Made by a program: the position numbers and the translations under genes. A model generated the notes under the pieces. That model was not told the origin of the DNA, made no database searches, and saw nothing but the letters and a program-made list of their open reading frames with translations. Positions 6,566-14,425 of a stretch of DNA of 41,076 bases are shown here, piece by piece (position 1 is the first letter of the stretch; every line of letters begins with the position of its first letter). The stretch is from Chloroflexota bacterium (GTDB taxonomy: Bacteria; Chloroflexota; Dormibacteria; Dormibacterales; Dormibacteraceae), in contig VBEG01000046.1 of NCBI GenBank assembly GCA_005882115.1, positions 1 through 41,076 of the forward strand, given 5' to 3'.

Positions 6566-7842
6566 TCGTCCGTGGCGGCACTGTGGTCACAGCGCGAGGA
6601 GTCGCGCGCGCGGACGTCGCCATCGTCGATGGACGTATCACCGAGGTCGGTCCCGACCTCGACGCCGACGCCGAAGACATCGATGCCACCGATCTGCATG
6701 TCTTCACCGGCGGCATCGATTCGCACGTTCACTTCAACGAGCCCGGACGCACCGAGTGGGAGGACATCGCCCATGGCTCGGCTGCCCTGGCCGCCGGCGG
6801 CTACACGACCTTTGTCGACATGCCGCTCAACAACCTTCCGGTCACGACGAGCGCTGAGGCATTCGACCTCAAGGTCGATGCGATGAAACGATGGGCAAAG
6901 GTCGACTTCGGACTCTGGGGTGGCCTGGTGCCAGGCAATCTCGACCAGCTCCGCGAACTCGTCGGGCGCGGCGCGATCGGGTTCAAGGCCTTCATGTGCC
7001 CCAGCGGAATCGACGAGTTCCCCGCCAGCGACGAGGGCACGCTGCGCGACGGCATGGCCCGCATCGCCGAGCTCGGCTCAATCCTGCTCGTCCACGCTGA
7101 GTTACCAGCGGCACTGCAAACCCCGCGAGGCACAGGAGCGGGCGACTTCATTCGCTCCCGCCCGCCGCAGGCCGAGCTCGAGGCAATCGGAGAGGCGATC
7201 GGTATCGCACGCGACACGGGTTGCCGCCTGCACGTCGTGCACGTGAGCACAGTGCAGGGGATGACGTTGATCCAGGAAGCGCAGCTGCACGGCGTCGACG
7301 TCAGCGGCGAGACGTGCCCGCACTACCTGCTCTACGCCGAAGAGGACCTGGCGCGCCTTGGAGGGATCGGCAAGTGCGCGCCTCCGTTCCGCAGCGCCGG
7401 CAATCGGGACGACCTTCTGTCGATGGTCGCCGCGGGCGAGATCGAGATGGTTGTGTCCGACCACTCGCCGAGCACCCTCGACCTGAAGCACGGTGATGAT
7501 TTCACCAGGATCTGGGGCGGCATCTCCGGCTGCCAGTCAACCCGGCAGTTGCTCCTCGCCCAGGACCGTCTCGAGCTGCCGACGATCGCGGCCATCACGT
7601 CATCAAACATCGCGCGAAGGTTCCGCCTCGCCAACAAGGGCGACATCGCGCCCGGCATGGACGCAGACCTCTGGCTCGTGGACCTGGCGCGCGAGGACGT
7701 GGTGCGCCGCGAGGACCTTCTCTACCGAAACCCGTTCAGCGCCCATGAAGGCCAGAGGATCCGCGGCCTCACGGTCAATACACTCGTGCGGGGAGAGGAG
7801 CCGACCGGCGGTCGGCTCATCCGGCCAGCCGCCGGCTTGTAG
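6562..7842 (+). CDS. allB: allantoinase
   Basis: It opens the hydantoin ring of allantoin to give allantoate. The 426-residue protein is a cyclic amidohydrolase with His55 and His57 (DSHVHFNEPGRTEWE), the carbamylated Lys142 (GFKAFMCPSG), His178 (LLVHAE), His227 (HVVHVS) and Asp300 (SDHSP). The NEPGRTEWE stretch is characteristic of allantoinase and differs from dihydropyrimidinase and dihydroorotase. The GTG start at 6562 overlaps the allC stop as GTGA. The 3' end overlaps the convergent 8-oxoguanine-deaminase-like gene by 26 bases, so no terminator fits between them. Confidence 0.92.
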   Translation: MIVRGGTVVTARGVARADVAIVDGRITEVGPDLDADAEDIDATDLHVFTGGIDSHVHFNEPGRTEWEDIAHGSAALAAGGYTTFVDMPLNNLPVTTSAEAFDLKVDAMKRWAKVDFGLWGGLVPGNLDQLRELVGRGAIGFKAFMCPSGIDEFPASDEGTLRDGMARIAELGSILLVHAELPAALQTPRGTGAGDFIRSRPPQAELEAIGEAIGIARDTGCRLHVVHVSTVQGMTLIQEAQLHGVDVSGETCPHYLLYAEEDLARLGGIGKCAPPFRSAGNRDDLLSMVAAGEIEMVVSDHSPSTLDLKHGDDFTRIWGGISGCQSTRQLLLAQDRLELPTIAAITSSNIARRFRLANKGDIAPGMDADLWLVDLAREDVVRREDLLYRNPFSAHEGQRIRGLTVNTLVRGEEPTGGRLIRPAAGL

Positions 7843-9145
7843 CCGCGATCTCGCGCGCGACTTGGTCTTCGTCAGCGGTCAGCAGCCGTCCGCCGCGCAC
7901 GACGGCTCGACCGTTGACGATCACGGTTTGAGCCCGAGCCGGCGGCGCGAGCGCCAGACCGGCAAGAAGGTCCTTGATTCCCGCGTGAGCCAGGTCGTCG
8001 ACGCGGAAACACACGACGTCCGCGCATTTGCCGGGCTCGAGGGTGCCGCAGTCATCTCGACCCAGGCATTCCGCGCCGCCCTTGGTGGCGAGGCGCCACG
8101 CGGTGCGCGCGTCCAGCGCCTGCGGCGAGGCGTTGCGCACCCGGGCCAGGAGCAACGCCTGGTGCGCCTCCATCGCGAGGTTTGCGTCTTCGTTGCTGGC
8201 CGAGCCGTCGACGCCGAGACCCACTCGCGCGCCCGCGCGGACCAGGTCTTCGACCCTGCACGCGCCCGCGCCCAGGCGCATGTTGCTCGACGGGCAGTGC
8301 GCCACGCCGGTGTGGACCTCCGCGATGCGGTCGACCTCGGCGTCGCTCAGGTGGATCGCATGCGCGTACCAGACGTCATCGCCCGTCCAGCCCAGGTCCT
8401 CCATCAGCTCGAAAGGGCGCATGCCGAACTTCTCGACGCAGAACCGCTCCTCGTCCAGCGTCTCCGCCAGGTGCGTGTGCAGCCGGACCTCGTGCCGTCG
8501 TGCGAGTTCCGCTGAGTCGCGCATCAGCTGCGGCGTGACCGAGAAGGGAGAGCACGGCGCGACCACGACCCGGCACATCGAGCCGGGCCTGGGATCGTGG
8601 TGGCGCGCGATGACCGCCTCGGTGTGGGCGAGGATGTCGTCCTCGTTCTCCACGACTGAATCCGGAGGCAGCCCACCCTGCGACTCGCCGAGCGACATGG
8701 AGCCGCGGCACGGATGAAAGCGCAGGCCCAGCTCCCGCGCCGCATCGACGAGCGCCTCGAAGATGCCAGGTCGCCGATGCGGGAAGACGTAGTGGTGATC
8801 CGTCGACAGCGTGCAGCCCGAGAGCAGCAAATTCGCTATGGCGGCGCGGGCAGCGACACGCACCGTGTCGGCGTCGATGCGCGCCCACACCGGGTACAGG
8901 GCGCGCAGCCACTCGAACAACGTGCCGTCGGGCACATAGCCTCGCGTCGCCCACTGATACATGTGGTCGTGAGCGTTGACGAGGCCGGGCATGGCGAGGC
9001 AGTTGGGCTCGTCGATCACCTCGTCGGCGGGCGGCGGCGGACCCGATCCGATCTCGGCGATCATCCCGTCGCGCGCGAGCACCCAGCCGTTATCGATCTC
9101 CTGGCTGCCTGTGAACAGCAGCCCCGCCTTGAGGAGAAGGGTCAA
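7817..9145 (-). CDS. 8-oxoguanine deaminase-like amidohydrolase
   Basis: The 442-residue protein belongs to the ATZ/TRZ-type amidohydrolases and resembles 8-oxoguanine deaminases, which turn 8-oxoguanine into urate and ammonia. Metal and catalytic residues are His59 and His61 (NAHDHMYQ), His223/His225/Glu228 (HTHLAE), His262/His265 (AHAIHL) and Asp313 (GVDGSASNED). The LFEWLRALYPVWARID block is typical of that subgroup. Guanine or another aminopurine is an alternative substrate. It is the last gene of the adenine-to-allantoin operon; the TTG start (9145-9143) overlaps the xdhA stop as TTGA. A urate-forming activity fits next to urate oxidase, and no separate guanine deaminase was seen. Confidence 0.82.
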   Translation of the reverse strand: MTLLLKAGLLFTGSQEIDNGWVLARDGMIAEIGSGPPPPADEVIDEPNCLAMPGLVNAHDHMYQWATRGYVPDGTLFEWLRALYPVWARIDADTVRVAARAAIANLLLSGCTLSTDHHYVFPHRRPGIFEALVDAARELGLRFHPCRGSMSLGESQGGLPPDSVVENEDDILAHTEAVIARHHDPRPGSMCRVVVAPCSPFSVTPQLMRDSAELARRHEVRLHTHLAETLDEERFCVEKFGMRPFELMEDLGWTGDDVWYAHAIHLSDAEVDRIAEVHTGVAHCPSSNMRLGAGACRVEDLVRAGARVGLGVDGSASNEDANLAMEAHQALLLARVRNASPQALDARTAWRLATKGGAECLGRDDCGTLEPGKCADVVCFRVDDLAHAGIKDLLAGLALAPPARAQTVIVNGRAVVRGGRLLTADEDQVAREIAATSRRLAG

Positions 9146-11430
9146 AGGGTGAGGTCGTGCGGCCGCACCGGTACGCGCCTGATGTCCCGGCCCGTGGCTG
9201 CCCGGATCGCGGCGACGATCGCCGGGCCGGACGAGATCGTCGGTGGTTCCCCCACGCCCTTCAGCCCGTAAGGAGAGTTGGGGTCGCCGAGCTCAAGGAT
9301 GTCCATCCGCAGCGGCGGCATGTCGAGGATCGTCGGCAGCAGATAGTCGGTGAACGACGCGTTGCGGATCACGCCGTCCTGAACCTGGATCTCTTCCATG
9401 ACCGCCAGGCCGAGGCCCTGGGCAGCCCCGCCCTCCAGCTGGCCCTGCACGGCGAGCGGATTGATCGCCTTGCCCACATCCTGCGCGGTCGCGAGCTCGA
9501 CGACCTTGACCAGTCCGAGCTCGGTGTCGACGTCGACCACGGCCCGATGCGCGGCGAAGGCGTACTGCATGTGGGCGTCGGCCTGGCCGGTCTCGGGATC
9601 GAGGCGATGCGTGGCGCGCGGGTGAAACTCGCGCGTCTCCTCGATCACCGCGTCACCCAGGAGCGTGGCCAGCGGAACGATCTGCCTGCCGTCTCCGCCT
9701 ACGACGTTGTCGTTCTCGATGCGCAGCTCGCTCGCCGGATGCAGCTCCGACTGAGCCAACCCGAGGACCCGCTGGCACACCGCTTCGGCGGCGGCCTTGA
9801 CCGCGCCTCCCGTGATGTAGGTCTGACGGGAGGCGGACGAAGAGCCTGCCGAGCCGACTCTCGTGTCGGCGTTGAGGACCACGATGTCGTTGACGCCCAG
9901 CTCGCTGCCGGCGATCTGGGCCTGCACCATCACCGTACCCTGCCCGACCTCGGCCGCGGCGGTATGCACCTCTACGCGGGGCCTTCCATCGATCACTGAT
10001 AGCCGCACGCGCGCGGTCGAGTGATCGTCGAAGCCTTCGGAGTAACCGATGTTCTTGAAACCGACGGCGTAGCCGATTCCGCGCTTCACGCCTTCGCCGT
10101 GGGTGGTGTTCGAGACGCCACCGGGCATGGCCGTGAGGTCGGCGGGCCCTACCGCCCCTCCCTTGCCCTCCCCGTAAACGGGGAGGGGCCTGGAGACGTT
10201 GGCGGGGAGGGGCATGGAGGACACTCGGGAGAGGAGTTCGGCGACTGGGACTGGGCCGTCGATTTTCTGGCCGGTGATCATCTCCGTGCCCGTTTCCATC
10301 GCGTTGCGGATGCGCAGCTCGACCGGGTCCATGCCCAACGCCGCGGCCAGCTTGTCCATCTGCGCCTCATGCGCATAGCAGTTCTGGACTGAACCGAATC
10401 CGCGCATCGCGCCGCAGGGCGGGTTGTTCGAGTACGCGACGATGCCATCGATCGTCGCGTTCGGACAGCGATAGGGCCCGACCGCAAAACACGAGGCGTT
10501 GGCGATCACCGCGGTCGAGCTCGACGCGTACGCGCCGCCGTCGAGCAGGATCCGCGCCCTGACATAGACAAGCATGCCGTCGGTGTTGGCTCCGTGCTCA
10601 TAGCTCAGGCGGCCCGGGTGTCGATGCACGTGCCCGACAAACGATTCGGGTCGCGAGTACGAGATCTTGACCGGGCGGCCGGTCTTAAGCGCCAGCAGGC
10701 AAGCGTGCGCCTGCATGGACAGGTCCTCGCGCGCGCCGAAGGCGCCGCCAATGCCGGCCATCGTGAGCCTGACCTTCTCGGGCTGCAGAGCGAGGATGTT
10801 CGCGAGCTGCTGCTGGTCGACGTGCAGCCACTGGGTCGCGATGTAGAGGTCGACTCCACCTTCGGCATCCGGAACCGCGAGCCCGGATTCCGGTCCGAGC
10901 GGCGCCTGGTCCTGCATGCCGATCTCGTACTCGCCACGGACCACGACATCGGCCCGCGCCACCTGGTCGCCGTGCCTGATCTTCACGTGGCGCGTCACAT
11001 TCCCGTCAGGGTGAAGCCGCGGTGCGTCCGGCCTGAGCGCGTCCTCGGCTTGCGTCACCGGACGCAAGACCTCGTATTCGACGCGCACCTTCTGCGTGGC
11101 ACGTCTTGCCTGCTCGGGATGGTCGGCCGCGACCAGCGCGACCGCCTCGCCCCCGTAGCGGACAAAGTCGAACGCGAGCACCGGCTGATCCTGGATCTCG
11201 AGGCCATAGAGCTTCATGCCTGGCACGTCCTCGTGAGTGAGCACCGCGTGAACGCCGGGCATCGCACGCGCTTCCGATGTGTCGATCGACGTGATCCGCG
11301 CGTAGGGATGCGGGCTGCGCACCGTCGAGCCCCACAGCATGTGTTCGGCATGAAGGTCGGACGAATAGGCGAATGTGCCGCGGACCTTGGATGGGCCGTC
11401 GACCCGCTGGACGCTTTCGCCGACCCTCAT
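9142..11430 (-). CDS. xdhA: xanthine dehydrogenase, molybdenum-binding subunit
   Basis: This large subunit hydroxylates hypoxanthine and xanthine to urate at a molybdopterin centre. It has 762 residues. The N-terminal domain (VQRVDGPSKVRGTFAYSSDL) and the molybdopterin-binding domain are complete, including GIGGAFGAREDL, GAMRGFGSVQNC and AAEVGQGTVMVQAQIA. The catalytic Glu728 lies in GVGEPPTISSGPA. Residues of about 403-430 are Pro/Gly-rich (PLPANVSRPLPVYGEGKGG) and are encoded by a palindromic element inserted in frame. The ATG at 11430 overlaps the stop of the iron-sulfur subunit as ATGA. Neighbouring urate, HIU and OHCU genes make xanthine the natural substrate. Confidence 0.88.
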   Translation of the reverse strand: MRVGESVQRVDGPSKVRGTFAYSSDLHAEHMLWGSTVRSPHPYARITSIDTSEARAMPGVHAVLTHEDVPGMKLYGLEIQDQPVLAFDFVRYGGEAVALVAADHPEQARRATQKVRVEYEVLRPVTQAEDALRPDAPRLHPDGNVTRHVKIRHGDQVARADVVVRGEYEIGMQDQAPLGPESGLAVPDAEGGVDLYIATQWLHVDQQQLANILALQPEKVRLTMAGIGGAFGAREDLSMQAHACLLALKTGRPVKISYSRPESFVGHVHRHPGRLSYEHGANTDGMLVYVRARILLDGGAYASSSTAVIANASCFAVGPYRCPNATIDGIVAYSNNPPCGAMRGFGSVQNCYAHEAQMDKLAAALGMDPVELRIRNAMETGTEMITGQKIDGPVPVAELLSRVSSMPLPANVSRPLPVYGEGKGGAVGPADLTAMPGGVSNTTHGEGVKRGIGYAVGFKNIGYSEGFDDHSTARVRLSVIDGRPRVEVHTAAAEVGQGTVMVQAQIAGSELGVNDIVVLNADTRVGSAGSSSASRQTYITGGAVKAAAEAVCQRVLGLAQSELHPASELRIENDNVVGGDGRQIVPLATLLGDAVIEETREFHPRATHRLDPETGQADAHMQYAFAAHRAVVDVDTELGLVKVVELATAQDVGKAINPLAVQGQLEGGAAQGLGLAVMEEIQVQDGVIRNASFTDYLLPTILDMPPLRMDILELGDPNSPYGLKGVGEPPTISSGPAIVAAIRAATGRDIRRVPVRPHDLTL
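10141..10220. repeat. in-frame palindromic element inside xdhA
   Basis: The core is a perfect palindrome: CCCTCCCCGT (10166-10175), AA, then ACGGGGAGGG (10178-10187). A second GGCGGGGAGGGG follows at 10201-10212, and GGCGG/CCGCC arms lie just before. In the reading frame of xdhA it encodes PLPANVSRPLPVYGEGKGG. This is low-complexity and foreign to the enzyme family, yet the frame is kept. The core resembles the CCCC-A-A-GGGG palindromes at 1861 and 11901. Confidence 0.6.
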
Positions 11431-11870
11431 CGCGCCGCCATGTTCACGGCCTCGATGATCTTCGCGTAGCCGGTGCAGCGGCAGACATTGCCCGCCAGCG
11501 CCTCGCGGATCTGCGCGTCGGAGGGCTGCGGGACCCGCCGCAGCAGATCGTGCGTGGCGACGATCAAACCCGGCGTGCAGAAGCCGCACTGGACCGCGCC
11601 TGCATCGACGAACGCCTGTTGGACGCCGGCTGCGTCGACGCCCTCGACGGTCACGACCTCCCGGCCGTTCGCTTGGCCTCCCAGGACGAGGCAGGCGCAC
11701 ACGAGCGAGCCGTCAAGGTAAACAGAGCACGAGCCGCACTCGCCCTGCTCGCACGCGTTCTTGGAGCCATACAGGCCGAATCTTTCACGGAGCACATAGA
11801 GCAGGCTCTCCCCCGCCCACACGTTTTCAGCGACCCGTGTGTGGCCGTTGACGGTGCAGGCGATCCTCAA
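11427..11870 (-). CDS. xdhC: xanthine dehydrogenase, [2Fe-2S] subunit
   Basis: This electron-transfer subunit carries electrons from the molybdenum site towards FAD. It has 147 residues. The plant-ferredoxin-type cluster uses Cys40, Cys45, Cys48 and Cys60 (CEQGECGSCSVYLDG...C). The second cluster uses Cys95, Cys98, Cys130 and Cys132 (CGFCTPG...CRCTGY). I start it at the TTG 11870-11868, which overlaps the FAD-subunit stop as TTGA and places the first residues (LRIACTVNGH) where the family begins. An ATG at 11933 would add 21 residues encoded by a palindromic repeat and is likely to be a false start. Confidence 0.88.
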   Translation of the reverse strand: MRIACTVNGHTRVAENVWAGESLLYVLRERFGLYGSKNACEQGECGSCSVYLDGSLVCACLVLGGQANGREVVTVEGVDAAGVQQAFVDAGAVQCGFCTPGLIVATHDLLRRVPQPSDAQIREALAGNVCRCTGYAKIIEAVNMAAR

Positions 11871-12760
11871 AGCCCCTCCGGCGCGCTGCGCGCGCCACCG
11901 CCCCACAAGTGGGGAGGAGTTGCCCAGGCCCACGCAAGGCAGCGACGCGACATGACCGCGAGCGCATGCCGGCGATAAGCGGCGGTGCCGCGGACATCGT
12001 CGATCGGCTTGGCGGCCGCTGCGACCAGCTCGCCGAAGCGGCTCAGGGTCGCATCACTGGGAGGTCGCCGCCCATCCCAGTCGAGCTCACCCGCAATGAA
12101 GGCCTCCGCGTCGACCGCGCGCAGAGGGGTCGGCCCCGCCGAGCCGATTCCCGTCCCGACTCGCCGCCGCGCCGGGTCGAGGGCCAGCGCGAAGGAGCAG
12201 ACGGCGATGACCATGGCGTTACGGGTGCCGACCTTGGAGAACTGCTGCGGCCCCGGCGCCGGCTCGACCAGAAACGCCGCGATCAGCTCGTCCTGGCGCA
12301 TCGTGTGGCGCTTGGGCCCGGTGAAGAACTCGCGGACCGGGACTCGGCGCGTTCCCGACGTGGAGGCGAGCTCGACTTCCGCGTCCGCCGCGAGGAGCGG
12401 CGGATGAGCGTCGCCGGCCGGCGAGGCGGTTCCGAGGTTGCCGCCGACCGTGCCGCGGTTCCGAATCTGCGGCGAGCCGACGGTACGTGACGCGATAGCC
12501 AGCCCCGGCAGCCGGTCGCCCAGCTCGTCGATGAGCCGCGTGTAGCTCACCCCAGCGCCGATGCGCAGCACGCCATCATCGGTCCCCCACTCCGTCAATT
12601 CGCGGATCGGGGTCAGGTCCATGACCGTCTCGGGCCGGCGGTGGTCCAGGTTGATCTCGACCATGACGTCGGTGCCGCCCGCGATGGGGACCGCCTCGGG
12701 GTGCGCGGCCTTCATCGCCAGGGCCTCCTCCCATGTCGCCGGCTGGAGGAACTCCATCAC
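11867..12760 (-). CDS. xdhB: xanthine dehydrogenase, FAD-binding subunit
   Basis: This CoxM/XdhB-type subunit binds FAD and passes electrons to NAD+ or another acceptor. The 297-residue protein has the two FAD loops PIAGGTDVM (residues 25-33) and TVGGNLGTASPAGD (104-117). The last 18 or so residues (PPHLWGGGARSAPEGL) are encoded by a palindromic repeat and are not family sequence; the native end is probably near VMSRRCLAWAW. The repeat supplies the stop, which still overlaps the next start (TTGA). The GTG start at 12760 overlaps the urate oxidase stop as GTGA, with an ATG three bases later. Confidence 0.88.
   Translation of the reverse strand: MMEFLQPATWEEALAMKAAHPEAVPIAGGTDVMVEINLDHRRPETVMDLTPIRELTEWGTDDGVLRIGAGVSYTRLIDELGDRLPGLAIASRTVGSPQIRNRGTVGGNLGTASPAGDAHPPLLAADAEVELASTSGTRRVPVREFFTGPKRHTMRQDELIAAFLVEPAPGPQQFSKVGTRNAMVIAVCSFALALDPARRRVGTGIGSAGPTPLRAVDAEAFIAGELDWDGRRPPSDATLSRFGELVAAAAKPIDDVRGTAAYRRHALAVMSRRCLAWAWATPPHLWGGGARSAPEGL
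11871..11922. repeat. two-hairpin palindromic repeat, copy C, in the 3' end of xdhB
   Basis: On the plus strand it reads GCCCCTCC, then hairpin GGCGCGC-TGC-GCGCGCC (11879-11895), then the palindrome CCCCAC-AA-GTGGGG (11901-11914), ending in AGGAGTT. Outer arms CCTCC and GGAGG can also pair, giving a cloverleaf-like shape. It aligns over its length with the element between hpt and codA (1837-1883). Here it lies inside coding sequence and gives xdhB a foreign C-terminal tail. Confidence 0.62.
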
Positions 12761-13608
12761 CAGGCCATGGGAGCCTCGCGCGCGTCGTCGCGGGTGATCG
12801 TGCCCTCGATCAATCCATACGGCCGGTCGGACGCGTAGAAGACCTCGTTGTCATTCGCCATCCCAAACGGCGAAAGGTCGACCACGAAATGGTGCTTGTT
12901 CGGCATCGTGATCCGCACCTCGGCGACTTCCGGACGCGCCTCGAGTGCAGCCTTGCCCATCGCGTAGAGCGTCTGCTGCAGGGAGAGGCTGTGCTTCGAA
13001 GCGAAGGTCTCGATGAGCAGGCGACGCACTTCCCCAAATGAATCGGCCCAATCGATCTGGGTATCGCGGTACCGCCACCTGGCCGTCATCGACGTCGCCA
13101 TGATCCGATCGCGGGTTTCGGGCAGCGTGGTGAAGCGGTCCTTGATGTAGCCGTGGAACTCGGAACCGGTGGATTTGAGGACGACCAGGTCCGCGACGCC
13201 GGCGACGACCCACGTGCCGTCATCGGTGCAAGTGACCGCGGCAAGTCGCTTCTCGGAACCTGCGCTGACGAAGGCGTGGTCGTGGACGCGGGACCACGGT
13301 TGTTCCTCGATCGCCACCCGCGCCCGGTAGACGGACGCGAACTCGCCGACAAAGTGACGCGCAAGCCGGATGGCGAAGTCTTCGATCTCGCCCATCGGTT
13401 CGTGAGCGAAGGCGAAGATGGTGTTCTTCTGCGTATCGGTCGGCACCACCTTGCTGTTGTCGCCCGTGAGGTGGGTGTCGGCGAAGTCGCCCGCGAGTGC
13501 GATGCTGACGTTCAGGTCTTTGATCTCATGCGTCCGGCCTTTCTTGGTGACACGCACGACATGGGTCTCCGACTTCCCGTACTGGTTGTCGCCAAGGACG
13601 ATCGTCAT
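12757..13608 (-). CDS. uox: urate oxidase (uricase)
   Basis: This cofactor-free enzyme oxidises urate to 5-hydroxyisourate and hydrogen peroxide. The 283-residue protein shows the family's landmarks: the N-terminal lysine in NQYGKSETHVVRV (Lys12), the catalytic Thr57-Asp58 in VVPTDTQKNTI, and the C-terminal MPNKHHFVVDLSPF block. The ATG at 13608 overlaps the HIU hydrolase stop as ATGA, and the 3' end overlaps xdhB as GTGA. A longer open frame upstream is only the shadow of the HIU hydrolase and OHCU decarboxylase genes. No catalase was seen nearby to deal with the peroxide. Confidence 0.94.
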   Translation of the reverse strand: MTIVLGDNQYGKSETHVVRVTKKGRTHEIKDLNVSIALAGDFADTHLTGDNSKVVPTDTQKNTIFAFAHEPMGEIEDFAIRLARHFVGEFASVYRARVAIEEQPWSRVHDHAFVSAGSEKRLAAVTCTDDGTWVVAGVADLVVLKSTGSEFHGYIKDRFTTLPETRDRIMATSMTARWRYRDTQIDWADSFGEVRRLLIETFASKHSLSLQQTLYAMGKAALEARPEVAEVRITMPNKHHFVVDLSPFGMANDNEVFYASDRPYGLIEGTITRDDAREAPMAW

Positions 13609-13934
13609 ATGCCTTTGTAGGTCGTGTACCCGTAGGCGCTGAGCAGCAGCGGCACGTGGAGATGGCCGCCCTCGAATGTGAAGACGACGGAGACCGAGGG
13701 ATAGAAGGCGTCCAGGCCGGAGCGCTCGAAGTACGGCTTCGTGTCGAACTCGAGGCGGTACTCGGCGGGATCGAGCGCCTCCTCTGTCAGCTCGCGAACC
13801 CTCCCCTCGGCGTCGGTCTCGGTTTGCGCGACCTCCTTCCAGTCGCCGTCGGGCTCGCGACGATGCAGGGCCACGGCAAGGCCCGCCGCCGGGGTGCCGC
13901 GCATCGTGTCGAGCACGTGGGTCGAGATGCTCAC
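13605..13934 (-). CDS. uraH: 5-hydroxyisourate hydrolase (transthyretin-like)
   Basis: It hydrolyses 5-hydroxyisourate to OHCU, the step after uricase. The 109-residue protein has the usual N-terminal STHVLDTMRGTPAAGLAV and a C-terminal HVPLLLSAYGYTTYKGI. HIU hydrolases normally end in the tetrapeptide YRGS, part of the active site; here it is YKGI. The last codon (ATA) lies in the stretch that also forms the uricase start (ATATGA), so the overlap may have shaped it. The GTG start at 13934 overlaps the OHCU decarboxylase stop as GTGA. Confidence 0.9.
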   Translation of the reverse strand: MSISTHVLDTMRGTPAAGLAVALHRREPDGDWKEVAQTETDAEGRVRELTEEALDPAEYRLEFDTKPYFERSGLDAFYPSVSVVFTFEGGHLHVPLLLSAYGYTTYKGI

Positions 13935-14425
13935 TCGGAGAGGGCCTTCTCCAGGCGCAGGCGGGCAATCCGGCGCTGCTCCCGCGCCGCCTCCTGCAGC
14001 TCGGTCGCCGAGTCGTTGTTCATGCGCCGCCGGAGCTCCGCCAGGATCTCCACCGCGCTGCGTCCGCTGGCCGCGATGAGAAAAACGTGGCCGAAACGCT
14101 CTTCATACCGCCGATTCTCCACCGCGAGCGCGCTCAGCGTGTCGGGCGAGGCGTCCATGACCCGGCGCTGCTCGCCTTCGGACGCCACCGGCGCATGTCC
14201 GCCACGCTCCCCGATCCTCGGGTGCGCCGCGAACGCATCCATCCATTCGCGATCGCTGAGCTCCGCGGAGGCGATATCCGCCATGGCCAGGAGGGACTCG
14301 AGGTCCTCGTAGGGCCTGTCCGCCGCGACGCGCTCCGCCCAGGTTCGATTCGCAAGACACCCGTAGAGGACGTTCTCCGCGTCAGCCTGCGCCAGGTCGT
14401 TGAACCACGGGAGGCGATCACTCAA
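13931..14425 (-). CDS. uraD: OHCU decarboxylase
   Basis: 2-Oxo-4-hydroxy-4-carboxy-5-ureidoimidazoline decarboxylase makes the S enantiomer of allantoin and CO2. The 164-residue protein has the catalytic His68 in AAHPRIGERGG, the SEGEQRRV helix, and FLIAASGRSAVEIL near residues 114-127, all standard for the family. The TTG start at 14425 overlaps the adenine deaminase stop by eight bases (TTGAGTGA). It is encoded just before HIU hydrolase and uricase, so all three urate-to-allantoin steps are consecutive. Confidence 0.93.
   Translation of the reverse strand: MSDRLPWFNDLAQADAENVLYGCLANRTWAERVAADRPYEDLESLLAMADIASAELSDREWMDAFAAHPRIGERGGHAPVASEGEQRRVMDASPDTLSALAVENRRYEERFGHVFLIAASGRSAVEILAELRRRMNNDSATELQEAAREQRRIARLRLEKALSE

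Noticed and set aside
11871-11933. 21-residue N-terminal extension of the iron-sulfur subunit from the ATG at 11933
   Set aside because: The segment is encoded by the palindromic repeat and is not family sequence, while the TTG at 11870 gives the usual stop/start overlap and N-terminus.
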